Assembly (NCBI GenBank): GCA_001914705.1
Contig: MNDB01000030.1
Span: forward strand, 1 to 5,339
DNA length: 5,339 bases
Source: Actinobacteria bacterium 13_2_20CM_68_14
GTDB taxonomy: Bacteria > Actinomycetota > Thermoleophilia > Gaiellales > Gaiellaceae
Direction of reading: 5' to 3'
Under the pieces are notes generated by a model, which saw only the letters and a list, made by a program, of their open reading frames with translations, had not been told where the DNA came from and made no database searches. Each line of letters begins with the position of its first letter. Position 1 is the stretch's first letter. The position numbers were made by a program, and so were the translations under genes. Of this stretch, positions 1-4,947 are shown one piece after another.

Positions 1-1
1 C

Positions 2-667
2 GAGCAGGCGATGTACGGGACCGGCTTCTTTCCGACCGAGAAGTCGAACATCTACGAGATCCCGAGCGACGGTCTCTACCTGACGGGAACCTCCGAGGTC
101 GCGCTGGCCGGGTTCCACATGGAGGAGATCCTCGAGGCCGACTCGCTACCGCTCCACTACGCCGGCTATTCGACCTGCTTTCGCCGCGAGGCCGGCGCCG
201 CGGGCAAGGACACACGCGGCATGTTTCGCGTCCACCAGTTCGACAAGGTCGAGATGTTCGTCTACTGCCGCCCAGAGGAGTCCTGGGACGAGCACGAGCG
301 GCTGCTGGCGATCGAGGAGGAGCTCGTCCAGACGGTCGGCCTCCCCTACCGCGTCGTCGACGTGGCCGCGGGCGACCTCGGCGCCCCCGCGGCGAGGAAG
401 TACGACGTCGAGGCGTGGTTCCCGAGCCAGGAGCGTTACCGCGAGATCACCTCTTGCTCGAACACAACCGACTTTCAGGCGCGGCGGCTGCAGATCCGCT
501 TCCGCCCCAACGGCGGGCCGCAGCCCGTGCACACGCTCAACGGCACCGCGGCGACGGACCGCTGGCTGCTCGCCGTGCTGGAGAACTTCCAGCGCGAAGA
601 CGGGTCGGTCGAGGTTCCGGCGGCGCTGCGGGAGCACGGAGCCCCAGTGGAGATCAGGCCGTCGTAG
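2..667 (+). CDS. serS: Seryl-tRNA synthetase, 3' part (5' end outside window)
   Basis: This enzyme activates serine with ATP and loads it on tRNA-Ser in the cytoplasm; it is a class II synthetase that acts as a dimer. The reading frame is open from the window edge (GAG at 2-4), so the N-terminal tRNA-binding coiled-coil arm and motif 1 lie upstream. Counting that Glu as residue 1, the visible 221 residues start in the YGTGFFP segment. They then show the serine-specificity TSE triplet (about 30-32), motif 2 FRREAG with the following DTRGMFRVHQF (about 60-80), the EITSCSN serine-pocket segment (about 149-154), and motif 3 as LNGTAATDR (about 179-187) followed by the ENFQREDGSVEVP tail. The NGT-A-T-R form of motif 3 resembles actinobacterial SerRS rather than the NGSGLA form of proteobacteria. 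It ends with TAG, 14 bp inside the convergent coiled-coil gene. No damage is visible in this part. Confidence 0.97.
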   Translation, partial: EQAMYGTGFFPTEKSNIYEIPSDGLYLTGTSEVALAGFHMEEILEADSLPLHYAGYSTCFRREAGAAGKDTRGMFRVHQFDKVEMFVYCRPEESWDEHERLLAIEEELVQTVGLPYRVVDVAAGDLGAPAARKYDVEAWFPSQERYREITSCSNTTDFQARRLQIRFRPNGGPQPVHTLNGTAATDRWLLAVLENFQREDGSVEVPAALREHGAPVEIRPS

Positions 668-1715
668 CCTGCGGCCCGGCCGCACCGACGTTGAGTCGGC
701 GCCGCTGCTCGAGATCGCTCTCCGCGGAGTCAAGAGCGTGCTCACGAGCGTTCAGGCTCTGCTCGAAGCGCTCGAGCTCGGTCTGGCGCACGTCCAGCGA
801 CCGCTGCCGCCGCTCGACCGACGCCTCGAGATCGGTGGCCTGCGCCTCGCGCGAGCCGAGCCCCTGCTCGGCGACCGCCAGCCAGGCGCCCCGCTCGGTC
901 AGCTCGGCCGAGAGCTGATTCAGCTTCGCCTCGCGCTCGTCGAGCTCGGGGAGCTGCTGCTGTGCCTGCTCGACCCGCCGCTGCTCCTCGCGGAGATCGC
1001 GCAGCCCGTTCGCGACCTTGGCCTCGGCGGCGGCGAGCCGGCCTGCGCGGGCTTCGAGCTTCTCCGCCAGCAGGTCGATCCGAGGCTCACGCTCATCGAC
1101 CTCGGCCGCGCGGCGCCGCGCGTCCTGCTCGCGCGGCTCGATCTCCGCGAGCCGCCGCTCCGCCTCTGCGAGCAGCTTCTCCGCGCGCGCTTGGTCGGCC
1201 TCCAAGCGCGCCCGTAGGCTCGACAGCTCGGCCTCACGCGGTGCGAGCGCTGCCACGGCGGCTTCGCGGGCCTCGACCTCGGCAAGCCCGCGCGCCAAGG
1301 CTTGCTCACGCGCGGTCACGTTTTGCTCCCGCTCGGCGAGCTGCAACTCGGTCGCCGCGACCCATTCGCCCCGCTCGTCGACCTCAATCAGCCGCGCGCT
1401 CACCTCGGCCTGCATGGTCTCGAGCTCGACGAGCTGGCGGCGCCCCGCCTCGACGCGAGCCTCGGCGTCCTGGACCAGACCCTCGCGAAGCCGAAGACCT
1501 TCCCCCGCCGCCGCAAGCGCGTGTTCGCGCTCGGCGAGGTTGGTTTCCTGTGCGGCGAGCTCGGTCGAGCGCTCACCCAGCTCCTCCCACAGCGCCGCGA
1601 CCCGGGCGCTCCGCTCCTCGAGCTCCGCCGCTCGCTGGCGCGTTGCCTCGTCCCCGCGCCGCTCTCGCTCTGCGAGCGCCTGCCAAGCAGACTCCAGTTC
1701 CCGCTGGTCGGGCAT
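654..1715 (-). CDS. Long coiled-coil protein of unknown function
   Basis: I do not recognise a named family. From the ATG at 1715 the product is 353 aa; an in-frame TTG at 1724 would add three residues. I chose the ATG because GAAG lies just upstream of it and the TTG has no Shine-Dalgarno-like sequence. The protein is Ala/Glu/Arg/Leu-rich, has no Cys or Tyr and only one Phe. Nearly its whole length shows heptad patterning, with repeated blocks such as LAEREQ, TAREQAL and VEAREAAV where RE pairs recur 7 or 14 residues apart. Two segments, ERGEWVAATELQL and ERGAWLAVAEQGL, lie 160 residues apart and look like diverged copies. There is no signal peptide, membrane segment or ATPase motif, so a cytoplasmic structural or scaffold role is possible, but this is inference. 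Three other frames are also open for long stretches here; these are GC-rich shadows. Its stop overlaps the end of serS, and its start faces away from the tRNA gene. Confidence 0.82.
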   Translation of the reverse strand: MPDQRELESAWQALAERERRGDEATRQRAAELEERSARVAALWEELGERSTELAAQETNLAEREHALAAAGEGLRLREGLVQDAEARVEAGRRQLVELETMQAEVSARLIEVDERGEWVAATELQLAEREQNVTAREQALARGLAEVEAREAAVAALAPREAELSSLRARLEADQARAEKLLAEAERRLAEIEPREQDARRRAAEVDEREPRIDLLAEKLEARAGRLAAAEAKVANGLRDLREEQRRVEQAQQQLPELDEREAKLNQLSAELTERGAWLAVAEQGLGSREAQATDLEASVERRQRSLDVRQTELERFEQSLNAREHALDSAESDLEQRRRLNVGAAGPQATTA

Positions 1716-1801
1716 TGTCTTCAATTCTGCGTCGAGCCCCGGCTACCCTTCCCGCTCGGCCGCGGCAGCGAGCGAAGTCCGCCTCCGCGACAATGGGATT
1801 C

Positions 1802-1890
1802 GGCGGGGTGCCGGAGCGGTCGAACGGGGCGGTCTTGAAAACCGCTGGCGGCCGAAAGGTCGCCCGTGGGTTCAAATCCCACCCCCGCCG
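1802..1890 (+). tRNA. tRNA-Ser(UGA), reads UCA
   Basis: The cloverleaf can be folded by eye. The acceptor stem GGCGGGG (1802-1808) pairs fully with CCCCGCC (1883-1889). The D stem is CCG/CGG (1811-1813 with 1825-1827). The anticodon stem GCGGT/ACCGC (1829-1833 with 1841-1845) encloses the loop CTTGAAA, giving anticodon TGA at 1836-1838. The T arm is GTGGG-TTCAAAT-CCCAC (1866-1882) and the discriminator base is G1890, as expected for serine. The long variable arm typical of tRNA-Ser is present: a 7-bp stem (1847-1853 with 1858-1864, one G-U pair) capped by a GAAA tetraloop. The 3' CCA is not encoded (CTT follows), so it must be added by the nucleotidyltransferase. UGA can also read other UCN codons if wobble-modified. 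It lies one gene downstream of serS. Confidence 0.96.
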
Positions 1891-1969
1891 CTTTACCGGC
1901 GGCGCCTCCACGCGTCCTTGCGGTTGCGGCCGCCCGGTGAAACAATCGCCCCCGACGAGGAGAGTCGCC

Positions 1970-2143
1970 GTGACTGATGTGTCGCGATCTCGACTCTGCG
2001 GCAGTCGTTCTCCGTTGAGCGGGAGTTTCGCCTGCTGCGTTGCAGAGGGTCGTCGTGCTGGTCAGCCCCGCCGTTCGGTGGTCGCGCAGTGCGGCTCTTC
2101 TTCGCCTGGTCTCAATCGGCACGAGAAGGGGGGAGAACTGTGA
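1970..2143 (+). CDS. Possible small leader ORF, coupled to the next gene
   Basis: This is a candidate only. The gap between the tRNA and the exported-protein gene (1891-2139) contains a GTG at 1970 preceded by a strong Shine-Dalgarno sequence, GAGGAG at 1957-1962, seven bases away. The frame runs 57 codons and its TGA (2141-2143) overlaps the GTG start of the next gene in a GTGA arrangement, which is typical of translational coupling. Against it: the product is Ser/Arg/Gly/Cys-rich with no recognisable domain, and by hand count only 33 of 57 codons end in G or C, unlike the real genes here. If translated, it may act as a leader rather than as a protein. The rest of the gap shows only a loose, bulged inverted repeat, ACCGGCGGC (1895-1903) with GCCGCCCGGT (1929-1938), which could help end the tRNA transcript. 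Confidence 0.22.
   Translation: MTDVSRSRLCGSRSPLSGSFACCVAEGRRAGQPRRSVVAQCGSSSPGLNRHEKGGEL
2131..2135 (+). promoter_or_regulatory. Shine-Dalgarno site fixing the GTG start at 2140
   Basis: GGGAG, within a longer purine run from about 2124, lies four bases before the GTG at 2140. The upstream in-frame ATG at 2089 has no such site, and would put 17 extra residues before the signal peptide. This supports the shorter reading. Confidence 0.7.
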
Positions 2144-3051
2144 TCCGAAGACTCCTTGTCATCTGCTTATTCGGCGCCTTCCTCATGGTGGCGGTCGCGC
2201 CGGCCCAGCCCAACGGTGGTCCCAGTGGTAAGCGGGGCGGCTTCCTGTTCATCGGAACCGACGCGGAGGAGTTCGGGGGTGCCGTGTCTGCTGATCGGCT
2301 AGGTCGATTTCAAACGCGGGGACCGAACGTGGTCGGCGGTGGGATCATCGCCACGGCCTTTCTGATCAACGGAATGACCAACGCCCACGGCTTTCTCTAT
2401 TCCGGCGATCCCCGGAGCAACGTGATCCGCAGGATCTCCTACGACGGCAGCCTCCTCGGAAGCACGGTCGCGGGCATTCCGGCGGTCTGCTGCAGCGAGG
2501 ACATGATCCTCGACGGCCGGTTTCTGTATCACGCGCACCACCCCTCGACGATCGAGAAGATAAACGCCGCGACCGGGGCACTCGTCCACACGTACGCCCA
2601 GCCCAACGTCGTGGGGATGACGTTCGTGACGACTGACAATGATGACGAAGACGACAACGACGATGACCATCACGAGGGCAAGAAATTCGCTCGCTTCGAC
2701 TTGACCCAAGGCGTTCGGTTGTTCGATCACGGTGATAACGACGATGAGGGCGATGACCGTCAGATCTGGATCACCAAGTGGAGCGCCCGGCAGGTCGGTA
2801 CCTGGGACCCGGCCACGAACACCTTCACGCCTCGCTTCACGACCCCCCAGAACGCCGGCGGGCTGGCGTGGGATCCGGGAAAGAAGGTTCTCTGGGTCGG
2901 CCTGGGCGGGGGCCTGGTCGTCCCTTACCATCTGAACGGGACGCCCTACAACGCGGGGTTCCGCCCCTTTGGGCCAATCGCCGACACGATCGACGGCCTA
3001 GAGTTCGTGCGAAAGATCCATCACCACGGCAAGCACCACAACGACCACTAG
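2140..3051 (+). CDS. Exported propeller-like protein with Asp-rich inserts and His-rich tail
   Basis: The function is unknown. Starting at the GTG the product has 303 aa. Residues 1-22 form a clear Sec signal peptide: Arg-Arg at 3-4, a hydrophobic stretch to about residue 20, and an APA/Q cleavage site after residue 22. The single Cys in that stretch is not in a lipobox. The mature part shows repeated strands of the type GFLYSGDPRSNVIRRIS, GRFLYHAHHPSTIEKIN and QVGTWDPATNTF, each followed by a turn and a (V/A)GG or VVG(M) segment. This pattern fits a small beta-propeller (YVTN/NHL-like), a fold I infer rather than prove. Two inserts interrupt it: residues 166-182, nearly all Asp/Glu/Asn plus two His, and residues 196-206. 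The last ten residues contain six His. These could bind Ca2+ or transition metals. A Cys pair sits at 117-118. The ATG at 2089 would give a 320-aa reading that I reject. The gene looks monocistronic, with two hairpins behind it. Confidence 0.85.
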   Translation: MIRRLLVICLFGAFLMVAVAPAQPNGGPSGKRGGFLFIGTDAEEFGGAVSADRLGRFQTRGPNVVGGGIIATAFLINGMTNAHGFLYSGDPRSNVIRRISYDGSLLGSTVAGIPAVCCSEDMILDGRFLYHAHHPSTIEKINAATGALVHTYAQPNVVGMTFVTTDNDDEDDNDDDHHEGKKFARFDLTQGVRLFDHGDNDDEGDDRQIWITKWSARQVGTWDPATNTFTPRFTTPQNAGGLAWDPGKKVLWVGLGGGLVVPYHLNGTPYNAGFRPFGPIADTIDGLEFVRKIHHHGKHHNDH

Positions 3052-3076
3052 GGCGGGGGCTCCGATGAAGTCCACA

Positions 3077-3112
3077 GTTGGTTGCGGCTCTCGCAAGGGA
3101 GCCGCAACCAAC
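3077..3112 (+). terminator. Hairpin 1, 14-bp perfect stem
   Basis: The left arm 3077-3090 (GTTGGTTGCGGCTC) is the exact reverse complement of 3099-3112, around an 8-base loop. It starts 25 bases after the stop codon of the exported-protein gene. There is no T tract after it, which is common among actinobacterial terminators; it may also protect the 3' end of the mRNA. Confidence 0.6.
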
Positions 3113-3118
3113 GCCTGA

Positions 3119-3145
3119 GCGCTCGTTCGAGACGAGCGCGTGTTT
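3119..3145 (+). terminator. Hairpin 2, 8-bp stem with short T-rich tail
   Basis: GCGCTCGT (3119-3126) pairs perfectly with ACGAGCGC (3132-3139) around the 5-base loop TCGAG, followed by GTGTTT. It begins six bases after hairpin 1. Together they look like a tandem terminator separating the exported-protein gene from the next unit. Confidence 0.55.
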
Positions 3146-3207
3146 CGGCTGCTCGTGCGCGCGTCGTTAGCTAGGACGTCTGAGGCGGAAGCGTTAGGTT
3201 TGTCGCC

Positions 3208-3651
3208 ATGGGCCACTTCGAGAGTCCCACCGATCTCACCTTCAACCGGGGACTGATCGCCGATCCTGAGGCCTTCGCTCGCGAGGCGAATGCCGCCTCG
3301 TGGTTGTTTCTGTGCGGCGAGGAGTTCGCCGAGATGGAGGGAGGAATGTCGTACGCCAGCGTCCAGGCGGCCGTCCCCGAGTCGACCAATGTCGTCAGCG
3401 ATCCGCCTTGGGTGCTCGACACCGATCTGGCGAGGAAGCAGGTCGCCGCGCTCGACCAGTTGCCGCGGCCGACCCTCGTGACGTGTCGCGTGGGCCCTCG
3501 CTCGTCCGCGCTGGTCTACCTCTACGCCGGTCTCAGAGCGGGCGCATCGGCGGACGAAGTGCTGGCGCGAGCCGAGGCGGACGACGCGCCCTTCATCCGA
3601 TCGGACGAGCTCAAGTCGTGGGTCGCGCAGAACCTCGAAGAGCTCTCCTGA
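3208..3651 (+). CDS. DUF442/rhodanese-like cysteine phosphatase-type protein
   Basis: This is a 147-aa soluble protein without signal peptide or membrane segment. The key evidence is residues 89-111, where a beta strand (TLVT) leads into the loop C93-R-V-G96-P-R98-S and then a helix, SALVYLYAGLRAG. The CRxGxRS loop is the active site shared by rhodaneses and by the DUF442 group (related to beta-lactamase-hydrolase-like phosphatases). The upstream parts GLIADPEAF, GMSYASV and LARKQVAALDQL match the order of elements in DUF442: entry helix, strand, acidic loop, helix. In such proteins the Cys would be the nucleophile for phosphate or sulfur transfer; the substrate here is unknown. The residue before the Cys is Thr, where classical phosphatases have His. 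A weak TTAGG lies nine bases before the ATG. The gene is 31 bp upstream of the GFA-family gene and is probably cotranscribed with it. Family level is fairly secure; phosphatase versus sulfurtransferase is open. Confidence 0.75.
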   Translation: MGHFESPTDLTFNRGLIADPEAFAREANAASWLFLCGEEFAEMEGGMSYASVQAAVPESTNVVSDPPWVLDTDLARKQVAALDQLPRPTLVTCRVGPRSSALVYLYAGLRAGASADEVLARAEADDAPFIRSDELKSWVAQNLEELS

Positions 3652-3682
3652 GTAAGACCCGGACCCTCAGTACGATCCACGA

Positions 3683-4078
3683 ATGGCTACCCGCGATGCC
3701 ATCTGTAGCTGCGGGCAACTTCGTCTGACAGCGGAGGGCGATCCGATCCGGATCTCCATGTGCCATTGCTTGGCTTGCCAGCGCCGGACTGGGAGCGCCT
3801 TCGGGATCCAGGCACGCTTCCCCTCGAATCGAGTACGCGTCGAGGGTCGCCACAGCGACTACGTGCGAACCTCAGACGAGGGCGAGGAGCGAACCTTTCA
3901 TTTCTGTCCCGACTGCGGCGCGACCGTTTTCTACACGCTTGCGCCAGTGCCAGATGTCGTTGCGGTTCCGATCGGCGCCTTCGCCGAACCGGACTTCCCG
4001 CCACCGACCATTTCGGTGTTTGAGTCCCGCCGGCATCCGTGGCTGGCGCTGACTGCCGAGATGGAACATCACGACTGA
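3683..4078 (+). CDS. GFA/CENP-V-fold zinc protein
   Basis: The 131-aa product matches the GFA family (named for glutathione-dependent formaldehyde-activating enzyme) over its full length. All seven characteristic cysteines are present: C8 and C10 in CSCG, C27, C29 and C32 in CHCLAC, and C75 and C78 in CPDCG. They are followed by the usual TGS (36-38) and the aromatic ATVFYTL strand, and the protein ends with a typical ESRRHPWL segment. In this family the cysteines hold two zinc ions. The founding member was reported to help glutathione add to formaldehyde, but most members have no proven reaction, and actinomycetes generally use mycothiol instead of glutathione, so the enzymatic name should not be taken literally. 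It is cytoplasmic, with no signal peptide. No good ribosome site precedes the ATG, which suits translation following on from the gene 31 bp upstream. Its stop is 8 bp from the stop of the convergent PAP2 gene. Confidence 0.92.
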   Translation: MATRDAICSCGQLRLTAEGDPIRISMCHCLACQRRTGSAFGIQARFPSNRVRVEGRHSDYVRTSDEGEERTFHFCPDCGATVFYTLAPVPDVVAVPIGAFAEPDFPPPTISVFESRRHPWLALTAEMEHHD

Positions 4079-4086
4079 AGGCGCGG

Positions 4087-4947
4087 CTAGGCGGGCAAGC
4101 GCCAGCGGCGCCACAACCACCAGACGCCGGCCAGGGCAGCGATGGCGTAGAGGTAGCCGATCATGAGATCGACCACATAGTGGTTGCCCGTGTAGACCAC
4201 CGCGAACGACTGCGCGAGCGGGTAGAGCACTCCGACGCCGAGAGCCCACCAGCGCCAGCGCGTCTTCCACACGAGCGTGACGACGAAGAGGAAGCAGAGG
4301 AACGCATAGCCGGCATGGAGCGACGGGATCGCCGCGTACGGGTTCGGGTCGATCAGTCTCGAGACGGAGATCGCGTGGTAGCCGTGCGCGCCCGAGGGAT
4401 CGGGCGCCGGATTGTGCGGGATCCGGATCAGGCCCGGCAGCAGGCCCTTTTCACCCGCGGCCCACGGCGGAGCCGCTGGAAAGAGCAGGAAGGTCACCGC
4501 GCCGGCGAAGGAAAGCGCGATCATGGTCGCCGCGAAGCGGTAGAAGAGCGCCCTTCGCTTGACCCAGAGCGCGAATGCGAGCAGTGGCGGGACGATGAAG
4601 TGGAGCCGCGTTACTGCGAGCACGACTTGGTCGTACCATTGCTGCGTCCCGTTCCAGAGCCAGTGCTGCAGCGATTCGGAGGGAACGGCCCCGAAGATGA
4701 ACTTGTCCGCGTCCATCTGGGGCAGGTAATAGGGATGCGGACTCAGAAGATGCGCAATTCCGCGAGACTGCGCGTAGATCACCAGCAACACGGCGAAGGG
4801 AACGAAATCGAGCAGATAACGACGTCCCCGGCGCAGCACGAGAGCGGGCACCAGCAGCGCGAGCAGGTAGCGGTCAGGCGTGAGCCCGAGCCCGAACAGC
4901 CAAATCGCGATCCCGAGCGCGACGGTCAGCCCGCCCGCCGCGAGCAC
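4087..4947 (-). CDS. PAP2_3-type membrane phosphatase/phosphotransferase
   Basis: This is a multi-pass membrane protein with about seven or eight hydrophobic segments. Numbered from the GTG at 4947 (286 aa), the catalytic pieces are FPAAPPW (157-163), IPSLHAGYAF with the first active His at 211, and YTGNHYVVDLMIGY with His 256 and Asp 260. These correspond to the second and third PAP2 phosphatase motifs; the spacing and the xPPW segment fit the PAP2_3 (Aur1/Ipt1-like) branch. Such enzymes remove or transfer a phosphate-linked head group on the outer membrane face; likely substrates are phosphatidate, polyprenyl diphosphate or an inositol lipid, and the sequence does not decide among them. The frame stays open to an ATG at 5172 (361 aa), with a GTG at 5100 preceded by GAGGG. 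I end the gene at 4947 because everything beyond is antisense to a glycosyltransferase-like frame. The start is uncertain: this GTG has no clear ribosome site, and the basic DRR just before it may belong to the protein. Confidence 0.85.
   Translation of the reverse strand: MLAAGGLTVALGIAIWLFGLGLTPDRYLLALLVPALVLRRGRRYLLDFVPFAVLLVIYAQSRGIAHLLSPHPYYLPQMDADKFIFGAVPSESLQHWLWNGTQQWYDQVVLAVTRLHFIVPPLLAFALWVKRRALFYRFAATMIALSFAGAVTFLLFPAAPPWAAGEKGLLPGLIRIPHNPAPDPSGAHGYHAISVSRLIDPNPYAAIPSLHAGYAFLCFLFVVTLVWKTRWRWWALGVGVLYPLAQSFAVVYTGNHYVVDLMIGYLYAIAALAGVWWLWRRWRLPA

Noticed and set aside
146..745. Minus-strand 199-codon open frame opposite serS
   Set aside because: It is antisense to an unmistakable synthetase, and the product has no recognisable features.
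1720..1800. Possible promoter elements for the tRNA (TTCAAT 1720 with TACCCT 1744; GACAAT 1789)
   Set aside because: The matches to sigma-70 consensus are weak or the spacing or distance to the tRNA is poor. I cannot choose between them by eye.
962..1900. Long plus-strand open frames opposite the coiled-coil gene
   Set aside because: Their products are Arg/Ala/Pro/Ser-rich without domains, and two of them run straight through the tRNA gene. They follow from the Glu/Ala/Arg/Leu-rich codons of the minus-strand gene.
1977..2018. A 13-codon ATG frame (MCRD...) resembling a cysteine leader peptide
   Set aside because: It has one Cys only, no ribosome site at proper spacing of its own, and no following attenuator-like structure that I could see.
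2089..2139. ATG at 2089 as the start of the exported protein
   Set aside because: It has no ribosome site and would place 17 residues, including polar ones, before the signal peptide. GTG 2140 has GGGAG four bases away.
2299..2931. Minus-strand 210-codon open frame opposite the exported-protein gene
   Set aside because: The plus strand has a ribosome site, signal peptide and repeated strands. The antisense product is Val/Arg/Asp-rich, only mirrors the GAC/GTC pattern of the sense strand, and shows no family.
3171..3853. Minus-strand open frames opposite the DUF442-like and GFA genes
   Set aside because: They are antisense to genes with clear active-site motifs, and their products lack recognisable domains.
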